In this document: positions 24,321 through 35,306 of the stretch, piece after piece
Layout: every line of letters starts with the position of its first letter
Position numbering within the stretch: position 1 is the first letter of the stretch
Assembly (NCBI RefSeq): GCF_000512585.2
Contig: NC_089246.1
Coordinates: 558,001 to 622,000, forward strand
Length of the DNA: 64,000 bases
Direction of reading: 5' to 3'
Source: Kwoniella bestiolae CBS 10118
Taxonomy: Eukaryota; Basidiomycota; Tremellomycetes; Tremellales; Cryptococcaceae
Made by a program: the position numbers and the translations under genes
Notes under the pieces: generated by a model
Told to the model about the DNA's origin: nothing
The model's database searches: none
The model's input: only the letters and a program-made list of their open reading frames with translations

Positions 24321-25646
24321 TCACTCTTCAGGCACTGACCTATCCGCAAAGACTTGATCGAAATCGATCTCCATTGAGGCTCGATTCCTCTTCACCATGT
24401 TATTTATATATCTCTGGGCATCGTTCACTGTTCGGTTCAGCTTCGAGCTCGAGTTTGATTCTAACAAGAGAGCGGCGAGACGCTCCTTGAGGCTAGGGCT
24501 TGGTTGTCGCTTTAACCTGTTTCATAAAAAATTACATGTAAATTATTCACCCGAGACCACGATGAATTTGCACCGGACGATAACTCACAAACAACATAAA
24601 CTCAATAACACATCCTGGACAGTTAAGGGATTCTTACTTTCCAAATAAGTGAATTGCGAGTATCTCTCGCCGTTCACCTGGAAAGAGATGGATAACCACA
24701 ACGTCATGGTAGGTGGGTATGTAGCCATGGCATTTTCGATATTGGGATGATTCCATAATGACCTGAAGTCCTCGTGTATCATTCCGGAGTAATCAAATTG
24801 TGTACCGTAGTTGTCATTGAATCCGTCAAAGGGGTGAATCAAGCTGTTGATACCTTGAGCTGAAGCTTGCATTTGTGGATGTAGGAGTGTTCCGGTCGAT
24901 CCATCGAAATTTGGTGTGTTAGGATAAGTTGATGGAGTGGGATGGAGCTGGAACTCGAAGTTGCAGAATTGTTTGAAAGTGACGTTTCCAAGAGACGAAA
25001 TGTGATTGTGTAACGTTCTTGAGCCGGTATAGCTTCTGGATTTACTGGTCAGCATACTGTAAGTAATTACGGTTCTTTCATCACACTTACTCGTATTGCA
25101 AGATGGGTCGTTTTGTGATCAGCAATTTCCACTCGTTTGGCAATACTGAGCGATCCTACAATCAGCTCAAACCCCTGTAATACACGTCGATTGTAAACTC
25201 ACCTCTGGCACCATAGGGCACACATTCTCTATCCTGGCATCTTCTCGCATGCTTGATCAACCTATTCAACAAACCCACCCAACTTCGTCTGTTCACACCA
25301 TGTTGTCTACGTCGGGAATTAGGCTGGGCATAGCAAATTGGAAGACTGTATCCGAGATTTATACAGATGGTTTTAAAGATATCTTGGTGGTTGTATGTCT
25401 TGTAGGTCGAGTAACAGACTTGAGAGAATGATACATGATCTTGAGGTTTATGAATGTGCTTGATAATTTTGATACTATTCATGTCTATCATCATTGTATC
25501 CTTCCAACTGGTATGGACATAGCAAGATGTACTTACACAATTTCGTTAGGGAGATCTTTCAGACCTGCTCTCGCCCCCCCAATTCCGATCTTTTTCTGCT
25601 CCGCTTCTCGAGGAGCTGTACTATCAGATATATTGATGATTGCCAT
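24321..25646 (-). CDS. F-box-like protein A1, unknown function
   Basis: Five minus-strand exons join in phase. Exon 1 (from 25646) ends GLKDLPNEIV, and exon 2 continues IKIIKHIHKPQDHVSFSQV, together an F-box (LP-EI--II--I). The second exon also has RSWVGLLNRLIKHARRC. The rest is unrecognised. The last exon is read through an in-frame tail (KRQPSPSLKERLAALLL) ending at 24321 and is the least certain part; an alternative stop lies near 24585. The gene matches its neighbour A2 in exon layout, in the F-box, in SW-GLL-L--HA--C, and in a C-terminal beta-rich stretch. F-box proteins link substrates to SCF ubiquitin ligase through Skp1; that role is inferred. Neither the substrate nor the domain outside the F-box is known to me. 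Confidence 0.65.
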
Positions 25647-26091
25647 TTTCAATAGGGAATGGAGATAGGAAGACGTATGTCCAAATACGAGCTGTATGTA
25701 TAAGTACAAGATATGTGACAAGTATATTAAGCAGGTGTTGAGAAGACAGAAGAGAAATGAAGATGAAAGATTGCCACCGACGCATTCATATATGAGTGTA
25801 TATATGTATATGCATATAATAGCGGTGCGATATTTAAGGTTGGATATGATGAAAGATGTACGTAGGCCTGATATGTTTACAGATTCTTGAAAACAAAGTT
25901 CAAGAATGACTTGATGTCCTAGTGCCGGTATTGATAGCGGTTCGGCGTCATTGTCGCATGATCCGTGACTACGGTGCAGCCAGTCATATCAGCATACTGT
26001 AGACTGTTTTAGATGCAAATTCCAAGTCAAGGAAACAAGCTCTCACTTACACGCACAGTGTGAGCCTGGCAGAGCAAGTATATTTGTATGA
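25647..26091. other. Short intergenic between F-box A1 and A2
   Basis: 445 bp between the 5' end of A1 and the 3' end of A2, both on the minus strand. It holds the A1 promoter. No extra gene seen. Confidence 0.6.
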
Positions 26092-27375
26092 TCAATAATC
26101 GATCCGTCTCAAGCTGATCTTCAGAGTAAACTCCTTCCCATCGGTAGACTTGATCAGGTCGACTTCCTCAATAGGTATGATCAATCTTGATCTATCACGT
26201 ATAGCATAGAACATTATTAGTCCACTCGTCGTTACAATCATTGAGGGGTAATGCGTGCACTCACTTTTGAGGTTCATCGGCCAATCTCAAATGGTCATAC
26301 CATGTCAATCTCGTTTGAAGGTTCTTCGGGTACCCCTCCCTGATCTTACGAGGCAAGTTGTTCTTCAAGCTTGACGACTGACGTCAGCTCATCTACCTGA
26401 AAGAGTGTCTCCACGCGAACTGACCATCGATGTATACCAAGTATAACGTCAAAAACAGTCAGACCAGTTTCATTCTTCATCTCCACACTCGCACTGGAAC
26501 CGTAGTTCGTCATGTACAACTGCAAATTGAGAGCGATGACGGGAGGATGACTTGCGAAAGCCCATCCCAGAAGCGGGTGGGATCCAAGGCTCCCCTTCGT
26601 CTTTCGGATTTCCGCACCCCAAAATGTAACTAGGTAAGAGGTATCTTCCAGCCCTTTGTAGATGGTGTTCAGTAACGTAAAGTTGATTGGCGTAGATAGG
26701 AAAGGAGTATCGAGCAGAGATTTGAGGTCGGTATTGACCAGGTTCTTGAGGTGGACGTGGAGCTTGCGTTTGGTGGTGAGGGGTCTACCGTGGGTGAGAG
26801 AGTGTCGTCAGAGCTCAAGTGCTCCAGGTCGGTCTACGTGATAGGCTGCGAACTTACGGGAATCCCTCCTTGGGATGTTTGAGCAAACGATCGATAGTGA
26901 TCTTACCGTGACCTGACAGCACCTTATATCAGGGATTCCTCTCCGTGGACTATCTGTTCACGAGTAGCAGGGGAGACTCACCAGGCTTACCGAACTGCTT
27001 GCAATAGACCTCTTTACAAGTATCCGCATGCCCCAGCACCAGATGAAACAGCCCACCCCAACTGATCGACTTTTCATCTTTCTCTGAACGACCAAAACCT
27101 TGGTCGATACATAACAATCTGTAGATCCTGGGAGTATATGCTCTGCAGACTGTCGAGCAGGTCTTGAGGAACGACAGGTGATCATATGGGTGGTGCAGGT
27201 TGAAAATTATCTTCTCACTGTGGTGCCCGAACGTCAGCAATGCAAAAGATGAGCTGACGAGATGCGCTTTTTGAGGGAGATCAGGTCACATGATATCGTG
27301 GGGTAGATCTTCAGGTGTCTTGTATCTTGGTTCTGGGGCTGCATAGCCCTTCTCAAATCTGGTCTTTCGTGCCAT
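26092..27375 (-). CDS. F-box-like protein A2, unknown function
   Basis: About six minus-strand exons, phases checked. The start MARKTRFEKGYAAPEP is followed by TPEDLPHDI, joining IEKIIFNLHHPYDHLSF (F-box), then SISWGGLFHLVLGHADTC and a Cys. After a short exon GHGKITIDRLLKHPKEGFP, the largest exon encodes an open stretch with LKNLVNTDLKSLLDTPF and VTFWGAEIRK; it ends LTVFDVILGIHR, matching A1's LTVQDVLLSL. The last exon encodes IIPIEEVDLIKSTDGKEF and ends at 26092. One donor is GTGACC and one GTCAGT; the last-but-one acceptor (near 26370) is chosen among alternatives. A1 and A2 are tandem duplicates. Confidence 0.65.
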
Positions 27376-27846
27376 TGTGGGATGATAGGGACTATAAGAC
27401 GAGATGGAGAAAGAGAAGAAAGAAAGAATATAAAGTGATAGAACATGTCGAGTTATATCGGGATACAGTTATGATGTATGTCAACAAATTTCAATTCGAG
27501 AATACCTGTAAATATGGCTTGACTACCATCAGAAATGCGCCCTTGACAGGTCTCAGTGTGAGCGAGATCGATCATACTGTATGTATCAACGGTCAGCGTG
27601 GCGTAATAAATTTAGCATCAACTCAGGAGTGACGATATTTGATGTAGCATCTGATCTGGTCGCAATCTTAACCAGGTCGAGTACTTTGAACCCCTCTATT
27701 AATACGTAGTGAAAACTATATACACAATCCATATACATCATATCGTTCACCATACGAAGAAGTCGGGGAAATCATTTACAGTACATCTATTCTACGTTTC
27801 ATTCCTTTCCTTTGTCTTATATCACTAAGGTATCATCAATTGTAAT
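27376..27846. other. Intergenic, F-box A2 to B1
   Basis: AT-rich, includes the A2 promoter and the B1 3' UTR. No gene recognised. Confidence 0.55.
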
Positions 27847-29097
27847 CTACTTATCTCCACACAAAATACAGTACTTCGCTTTTGAATGAAGCCCAAACCA
27901 TGAAGCATTCTTGAAATCTTCCTCATCCGCTACTCTAAACCTAGGTCCAACTTTCTCCCTAGCAAATGCGAGGAGGTCCTTCAGATGAACTCGCTTGAAC
28001 AGAGGGTTGTAACACACCTTGATTTTAGTCAGATCGAATGACTCGGTCGACGAAGACGGTTTGATGATAGCTGGTCTGAGTTGTTCGAAGATATAATGAA
28101 GGCATCGATTAAAATTTTCGAAGGTCATAGGTTCTACTGGCTTACTATTTCTTTGAGAAGAAATATAGGAGAAGTATCTGTCGAAGCAGATGCGAGTGGT
28201 ATGGATGTAATCGGGGGTTTCTGAGGGTTCTTCGAGACGCGCTATACCATGCCAAGTGATATCTTTGACTGACTTTCTCCATCCAGGAATGATCGAGTCG
28301 ATCGCGCCCCTCATGTTGTCCCAGCTCGCTTCGCTGCGCATCTCCGAAGGACGGGGGTTGACTTGTAGAGATATCGACAACCACGGAGCACTCGCATGTG
28401 TAGTGACACAAACTCTGGTGGGAAGCATAAAGCTAGGGCTTGTATTGGTCGATACGAGCTTTCCTGTAAGAGCTGCGTCGAAAAGACCATCTCCGACTGT
28501 GATTTCTTTGACATGGGCGAAGATCAAGGAAGGGAGGAGTGAGTTCTCTTGAGCGAACGCCGGAACTTGGTCGGGAAGGAGGAAATTCTTCATGTTCTCG
28601 TAAGCTTCGGGCTCGCGAAGCGCGATATTCATGGTATGGTAAAGGAGATCGAGCTTTCTGACAAAACTTTCGAAAGGAGATGAGAACTTGATAATGACGT
28701 TGTCTCGAATCGCTCTGATATAATCTGCCATGGTGGCGTTGGGGTCTTGAGAACCGTTCCTCTTCCATTCTTCGAATCCCCTGTTGACTTCACTGGGCTC
28801 CAAATTCCAGTTGATTCCCCTGAAGATCGAATTGACGTATCTGTTTGGGCATGGGCGTGAAGACAGACCTCTTAAGATCGAAAAAACGTCTCTCCTTGTG
28901 TATTGGCGTATTGATAGATCTCGATAGAGTTGCTTCCCGTAGATTTTGTACAACTTCTTCGAACAACCCATCAGGGCAAAGATTGCTTCCCGTTCTTCCT
29001 CGCCTGGTTGAAAGTCGAAGAACATGCTGTGGATCTCTTCAGGAAGTTCGAGGAACTTGGACGGTGGGAGAGGTTCGGTCATGATGGTGGTTGACAT
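27847..29097 (-). CDS. F-box-like family B protein, copy B1
   Basis: A single long minus-strand frame. It begins MSTTIMTEPLPPSKFLELPEEIH, where FLELPEEIHSMFF is F-box-like. An alternative upstream ATG in the same frame lies at 29187; 29097 is preferred because the paralogues also start just before F-DLPEEIH. Later motifs are shared with B2 and B3: GFEEWKRNG / IIKFSSPFESFVRKLDLL, LPTRVCV, IIPGWRKSVKDITWHGIARL, LRPAIIKPSSSTESF, LKDLLAFAREKVG and a C-terminal WFG...YCILCGDK. No known domain is recognised beyond the F-box. About 416 aa. If it works as a Skp1 adaptor, the conserved body would be the substrate-binding part; this is inference. Confidence 0.75.
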   Translation of the reverse strand: MSTTIMTEPLPPSKFLELPEEIHSMFFDFQPGEEEREAIFALMGCSKKLYKIYGKQLYRDLSIRQYTRRDVFSILRGLSSRPCPNRYVNSIFRGINWNLEPSEVNRGFEEWKRNGSQDPNATMADYIRAIRDNVIIKFSSPFESFVRKLDLLYHTMNIALREPEAYENMKNFLLPDQVPAFAQENSLLPSLIFAHVKEITVGDGLFDAALTGKLVSTNTSPSFMLPTRVCVTTHASAPWLSISLQVNPRPSEMRSEASWDNMRGAIDSIIPGWRKSVKDITWHGIARLEEPSETPDYIHTTRICFDRYFSYISSQRNSKPVEPMTFENFNRCLHYIFEQLRPAIIKPSSSTESFDLTKIKVCYNPLFKRVHLKDLLAFAREKVGPRFRVADEEDFKNASWFGLHSKAKYCILCGDK

Positions 29098-30389
29098 GGT
29101 AGAAAGGTAGAAAGGAAGGTTGGGATTGCTAGCATTAGTGAAAGTGTCAGTCTGCGTTCTATCAAAGTGACTTTCCTCCTTCAACACAGCTTGTCATCTT
29201 GATGGAAGAGAGGGGTCACTCACTTTGAGAAAAATGGGCTCAACAATGGTAAAGGCTATAGAGAAAAGAGGACTGCTTGTTTCTCGCAACTTCGGATTGA
29301 AGGTTAAAGAAATATAGTAGGTTGAAGATAAATCCAAAGAGAAGAGAAGGAAAGAAAAGAGAAAAGAGAAAAGGAAATGCAATCCTACGCAATCACTTGT
29401 CATGCGGTTCCTCGTGATCTTTCCCCACTTTTGTATATCCTTTGGATCGTTCAGGGCAGTAGGTCATCAATCAATCGATTTACACTCGAATGATAGTACG
29501 ATCATTGGAATCCCCACTCTAGCTACCCTCGGCTATGCACTGTGTGTCATCGTGTGCTGCCTGACACTCCGAAGTTTGCATTTATTGTACGTTATAATGA
29601 AATCTACAGCGAAGTCTATAGTGGTACTGTACCTACCTTGACGTTGGCATTGTAGTTTATGAGCACTATTCCAGATTCTACAAAAATGTCAGCCGAGTAA
29701 TGCTAGCACTATGTACTTGTGGGGGTAAATGTTACTCCCTGCTGTTAGGGTATGTGGCGATTGTCGAACCTCGTTTCATCTCATGTACATCAGTGACGGT
29801 ATTTTGAAAGAATGCGTCCATTAGAGTGGATCAAGAAGGAGTAGGAAAAGGAATGTCAGCTGTCTGTCTCGATTATCATCATGCCTTCCCCACTTTCCGC
29901 ATCCTTTGATCTGTTCAGAGCCGAAACAGATCAACCTCTCAAGCCTCATCCATTCCTCTTCAGCTTGTAGCACTCCCAAATGCAGTCATGAAAGAAGATA
30001 GCGCATACCACATCAATAACTTCCTACTTCGGGGATTCTATTGTTCTCATTCACTTTGCTTCCTCACTCAGACATTCTTCAAGGATATGAAGACATCTAT
30101 TATACAGGCAAATCTGATTATTCGTAGTCAACGTTACTGCTTACGGCGATATAAGAAATGATCATACATATGTACATGAGAATAATAGTATAGTAATAGA
30201 TAATTACCACCTGGGTAACTTCAGTTTCCTTCACACAAATCAACAAGCGCCTACGAGCCCCCCCCCATTTCCCCCTGAGCAGAGCAACGACGCCGATTAG
30301 CACATGATCTGACGCGCAATGAGTGACTAAATATCGACACCAACTCATTATACAGTATCGTATTGATCCGGTGTTGCGGCATTCTATAC
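29098..30389. other. Intergenic, F-box B1 to B2
   Basis: 1.3 kb with no supported gene. Contains the B1 promoter and the B2 3' region. A run of C (about 30258-30266) and AT-rich blocks are the only features noticed. Confidence 0.55.
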
Positions 30390-31755
30390 TTAGTTTTGAT
30401 GGCAGAGATCACAAGATTCCAGAACTCCACCGTTACCGTTGAACCATTCTTCCAAGTCACCGTCCTCGTCTTCACCATTACCGTTAAACCATTCAGCTTT
30501 TATGAAATCCTGCTCTTCAGCTAATCTCTCATCCCCTCCGATCCTTCCTTTAGCATACTCCAGGAATTCTTGAAGTTGGAAGAAACGGAGGATATGGCTG
30601 TGTCGGATCTTGATCCTATACAGTTCGAAAGGTTCACTATCGGAAGAGGGTTTGATGATTGCCGCTTTGAGCTGGTCGAAGATGATGTTAAGGACGTCGG
30701 CACGCTCCCGCAACGACAAGTCACCTCTGCTGCGTTCGTCATACCGGGAATGACTCCCACAGCAGAAGTAGATGGAAGAAGTGTTTTGAGTGTCAGGCAT
30801 GCTCTTGATGTCTTCCAGGCACTTGACGTTATGCCACGTAACCTCTTTGACTGACTCTTTCCATCCCGGTAGTATCAAGTCAACAGCAGAATTAATATCT
30901 TTCCAACCTTCAATTGATTTCCGAATTCTTCGACGAGAATCAGTCGGTCGAACAACGGGGTATGATCCGCCCAAGATGTGGACGCAAAGGCGGACGGGGA
31001 GAATAAAGCGGCATCGGACCTGAGAATCCCAATAGCCGGCTAGCACGTTCCACATAACATGGTCGTTGATGATAACGGACGAGAATTTAATGGGAGTTCG
31101 GCGATATACGGGAGTGAACAAAAGACTGGTGGTAGGATTATCGTGACGAATGATGTCTTCGAAGGATTCGAGGTCTTGAATGCTGGCGATATATAGTTCG
31201 CATGCATATTGAAGCGAGTCGAACTTTCTCACATGAGCTTCGAGTTTGGATTTAGGATTGACGATGACGTTCTCTCGGATGAGTTCAATGTAACCTGAAA
31301 TATCGTTGAGGGGTACGTCGCAGAACCTCTTCAAACCCCAGAAGACTCTTCTATCTTCGTTTTTCTCTGCTTCCCAATCAATCCCTTCGAACATCCCACG
31401 GAGACCCCTTTCTGGATTCCGGTATCTGAGATGCAAGCGGCGGTACAAGAATTTGATGTATATCTTGTAGGTCTTCCTCGAGCAAACAATCAGGTTGAAG
31501 AGGTCCGGTAACTTGTCTTCGTACCAATCGTATTCGCAGGGTAAATGTCGGTAGATGTTCATGTGAATCTCTTCAGAAAGGTCGAGAAATCTGGAAGTAG
31601 GGGTTGGATGATCGGGACCAGTGGGTCCAGTGGAGCTGGAGGGAGGAAGGAAAGATTTGATTCTGAATGAGAGGCAAAGTCAGCGCGCATTCCCTGATGG
31701 ATCTTCCTTCATGCAGCCTCTTCTGAGATAGGTGCTCTGCTTACCTTCGTAGCAT
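30390..31755 (-). CDS. F-box-like family B protein, copy B2
   Basis: A paralogue of B1. The main exon (31663 down to 30390) is open and continues upstream of its first internal ATG (31562) through FLDLSEEIHMNIYRHL. An 11-nt first exon (31755-31745, encoding MLR) joined across 31744-31663 gives an in-frame start; this junction is plausible but not certain. Body motifs: LEAHVRKFDSLQYA, LPVRLCVHI, LILPGWKESVKEVTWHNV, LKAAIIKPSSDSEPFELYRI, LQEFLEYAKGRIGG and EWFNGNG twice. The end is SCDLCHQN, the CxxC tail shared with the paralogues. About 425 aa. The duplicated WFNGNG block near the end is specific to this copy. Confidence 0.7.
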
Positions 31756-32199
31756 TGTGCGAGACGCTCTACCAGCTCCCTATCTTCAATAGAATAAGGA
31801 TATCGATATGAGAAAAGGGATAAAGAGGAAAGAAGAAAAGAGAAAGAACGGGAGGATAAATGACTACCTTACTATTCTCATTTTTACTTCGTCGAGACAT
31901 TTTTCCCCCACTTGGAAAATTCATATTTAGAGAGAGGTCCTTTCGATTTCCTATGTCGTCACCCTTTCTCCCCCACTTTCCACCCTCTGATTGATCGTCG
32001 TCAGGATAGATCAAGAGGGCCAGGCCGAGTCTGATCCAGTCCCCTCAACGTCATCCTCGAATGCACAGACCGATACTCCTCTCCCAATATGGTAACGTCC
32101 GTTCATCTCGCATTGGATTTCTGATCACGACTTCCCATTCTCTGTATGACATGCCTGCCTTACACTTCGTCGGCTGATGATCAAACCGTAGCCTTGACA
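31756..32199. promoter_or_regulatory. Divergent region between B2 and the decayed pair
   Basis: 444 bp separating minus-strand B2 from the plus-strand decayed gene. It presumably holds the B2 promoter. No specific motif recognised. Confidence 0.45.
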
Positions 32200-33566
32200 A
32201 TGGCTGCTAAAACCCAGTCTTGCTGGAAGGGTATGAGCAAGAACGGCCTCAACAACATGGACGGGGATGTGAGCATATATTTACCCAGATAACTTCACTT
32301 TCGTATGCTGACCTTCGACGATTCTTTCAGGGATACAGTGCAGTCGGACCCGAGATCCCTAGGGAGTTCACCTTCTTCGACAATCATTACCAAATCAAAT
32401 CTCACTACGACGCGGCCGAAGTCACACTCAGAGGCAAAGGGTTTCAATGAATCCCAAGTTTAACCGATACATTGACAATCATGATGTTACTCCGACGAGG
32501 AACTCCGGAATGGCAGGCCTTCTAGGACAAGTTCTGGACCGTTGTGATACATGCTCACGAGTAAGTCTTATATCCTTTCTTTTAGTATAGTGGACACCGA
32601 CTGATGACATGTGGTGAGATCCTCCAGCTACCCTCTAGTCGTGAATCCGCTCACCCCCGCCCAAATGGCCCAGCTGACAGCAGAAGGACGAATACCAGAA
32701 GTACCTGTCAAGTGGAATATAGCCTTTTGCTTCCCCGAAAATGTCGAGCAACTAGAGCTGCCTCTTGTCATGCCTAGGCATATGGATACCTTCGATTCCG
32801 TTCCTTATGCTAGACAGGTTGAACCGTTTAGAGTACCCCGTGAACAACAGATCACCAGGGAATAAGACGCGAACCTCGCCTTGGGTACTAGGAAGGTGAG
32901 CATCAAGTTCACACATCTGTCACTTCGCTAATGGGATTATCTAGGTTTATGCTCTTGACGGAGCCCACCATGTCAAGCAAACGAAAGTTGTGCACTTCGA
33001 CAAACGCCATCTGCCAGGTCAACTGGGTAACGGTTCTCTCAAAGAAGTCATTGGAGTTGAATTCTGCGAAAAAAACTCGAAAGCGAATGGTTCGTGTTAC
33101 GCCTCGAAATGCGATCAAACCGGGTATAATCTCATCATGCAGAAGCTCATGATGATCGGCGGTGACTATTGCGGTGAGGACACCTGCAATTTCGCCGACG
33201 TAATCAAGGGTAAAGGCTTGGCAAAACTGGCTTACGCTGCGATTGACACCTGGAAACCTTTCATTGGTCTGGTCAACATCAGTAAGATTGGTAAGGAATG
33301 GCATTCTGTTGATCTAGATGGTGCTATGTATAAGATTCTCGTCGACAGGGTGGAAGAGAAAACTGGGGTGGTATCAGCAAATCAATAACTTGCCCAATGA
33401 CTATCGAACGATTCCCTTCACCGACCTTACGACTGGTCAACTCGGTATTTTCCCTCCCCTCGCACCGCTCCCTGCTCCCGGTGTGGGTGGTGGTCCTCCC
33501 AGCGGTCCTCCTCCCGGTGGTTCAGGTCCAAGTGGCGGTGGTAATGGTGGTGGTGATGTCTGGTAG
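32200..33566 (+). pseudogene. Decayed unknown gene, copy P1
   Basis: ATG at 32200, donor at the end of MDGD and an in-phase join to GYSAVGPEIPREFTFFDN. The frame meets TGA at 32448 right after GKGFQ; the next segment is open only in the -1 frame (NPKFNRYIDNHDVTP...), then a spliced segment (PLTPAQMAQLTAEGRIPE...) absent from P2. TAA stops the frame at 32863 where P2 has GAA, just before the exon DANLALGTRK / VYALDGAHH. The largest exon carries GYNLIMQKL and PFIGLVNISKIGKEW, stops at 33388, and PFTDLTTGQLGIFPP reappears only in another frame, before a Gly/Pro-rich tail. Function unknown. I count at least two lesions relative to P2, so it is called a pseudogene; undetected introns could change that. 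Confidence 0.6.
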
Positions 33567-33900
33567 TGTTATCAAACCACGGCCATGTAAATTTTTACTC
33601 TCATTTCATGTCAACGCTATTATCACACGATAAGAAGCATAAACCAACAAACTTCCTTCGATCAGATATCGACTTCATAGCAATACGTGAGTATATACTT
33701 TCAGCTCGACTTAACCCTTTATCTTCCATTACACCACTCTCAATTTCACTCCAATCCACTTTCCTTTCCTTCGCTTGTCACCTTCCCTCCTTCCCCTTTT
33801 TCCTTCCTTCTCCCTCAGCCTAATTTCCCATATGTATCCTGCTTCCCATCATGTTACTGTCTTTGCAAACGCTGACCTGCTATGGTAACTCAGGTACACA
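33567..33900. other. Intergenic between P1 and P2
   Basis: Pyrimidine-rich, no gene. The bases after the P1 end resemble those after the P2 end (both have a ...CACGTCAACGCTATT or CATGTCAACGCTATT block), so the duplicated unit reaches into the 3' flank. Confidence 0.6.
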
Positions 33901-35021
33901 ATGGCGGCTTCGCCTCGTTCCCGAGTTATGAGTACAGGGAAGAACGGTCTCCACATCACGGATCAAGATGTCAGTAAACGCATCGTTGAATGAATCTATG
34001 TCTGATCTGAGCTAATAACTCTTGATGGTCATGTAGGGTTACGCAACGGTCGGACCAGTACTCCCGCCCCGATGGATCCTATTCGACGCACATAACCACA
34101 TCAAGGTTCATTACGATATTGCTGCTACTACCCTTCATGGTAAAGGTTGGCAATTCATCGCCAATTTCACGGATACGATAACCAGGTTGAGTCTGTTATC
34201 GGGACAAGATTAGCAAGATGCTTGGGATACGCTGTGGACAACCATCTGTCACGCCTGAGGGTACGTCTAGTCACCTCCTACGTCAAGTCTATAATAGCTG
34301 ATTCCCATTCCGAAGAAGATGCCGATATGGCGTTGGCTCTTCGAAAGGTGAGTTGTCTTGCAGCAACAAATTGGATGATGCTGACTGCCTCTTAGGTCTT
34401 CCCTGTCGATGGAGTACACCTACCGAAACCGACAGGGCCCAGAAGCATATCAAACCCGAACACCTTCCGGATGGTATGACGAATGGAATCCTCGGTGACG
34501 TGATTAGCTGCACTCTGATGGAACGACGGAATAAAAATACCGGCAACTGCTTCGCCCATAAGTGTCAACCAACCGGTTACATCTTGATCATGCAGAAGGC
34601 AATCCTGTCTCGTCAAGATACGGTTGGAGAATCAAACAAGATCTTCTTCGCAGACGTTATCACAGGTAAAAACCTGAATGATCTCATCTACGCCGACATG
34701 CATTACTGGAACCCCTACATCGCATTGGTCAACATATGCAAAATAGGGAAACAACACCATGCAACCGAAGTCGATGGTGAGATGTACTCGATCCTCACCC
34801 AGTACATCATTAAACGAATCATCAAGTTCACAACCCCCAGCAGTTTGCCGGATAGTTACTCGTCAGATCCCTTCACAGACCTGACAACAGGTCAAGTGGG
34901 CCTCTTTCCTCCGATGCCCGCTGCTGGATGTCTCCCTGGTGGCGGTGGAGGAGAAGGCGGTGGTGGCGATGGTAGCCGTGGTGGTGATGTCTGTTTGTGT
35001 CATAACACCATCGTAATGTGA
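33901..35021 (+). pseudogene. Decayed unknown gene, copy P2
   Basis: ATG at 33901 (MAASPRSRVMSTGKNGLH), an intron starting GTCAGT after DQD, then GYATVGPVLPPRWILFDAHN. After GKGW the frame must switch by -1 to continue as AIHRQFHGYDNQVESV, the same position as in P1. A join then gives DADMALALRK / VFPVDGVHLPK, and another frame change between KPT and KHIKPEHLPDG leads to GYILIMQKAIL, PYIALVNICKIGKQH and PFTDLTTGQVGLFPP, ending in Gly-rich sequence. The second change is not seen in P1, so it is probably a lesion. Function unknown; no domain recognised. Confidence 0.6.
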
Positions 35022-35277
35022 ATTTTAACTCTCGTTACACGTCAACGCTATTTTGCTGATAGAACCTCAGTGTAGATCCCCTTTTCCTTATAGGTGTGGA
35101 GTTTTTTTATCACGTTTGATCCCCGCCTTCCTCCTGAGAAAGTCTGCCAAATGATGGTGATGTAGGAGCCGGCATGCAATGTCAATTCCAGGCGTATCGT
35201 ACCACTGATCGTAGTTTAAGGTCAAGGCGTCTTCAACTCCATGTCATCGGATTGCGGGGGGGTCGGCACGTGATCAG

Positions 35278-35306
35278 CCCAGCACGAGCTCGGCTCGTGT
35301 GCTGGG
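35278..35306. other. GC-rich hairpin
   Basis: CCCAGCACGAGC and GCTCGTGTGCTGGG can pair around a TCG loop with a two-base bulge. It stands out from its AT-rich surroundings. It could be a transcript-end structure or part of an old mobile element; no repeat copy is visible to support either. Confidence 0.6.

Noticed and set aside
32200..35021. P1/P2 as a retrotransposon or DNA transposon
   Set aside because: No reverse transcriptase, integrase or transposase motif seen, and no terminal repeats; a duplicated cellular gene fits better.
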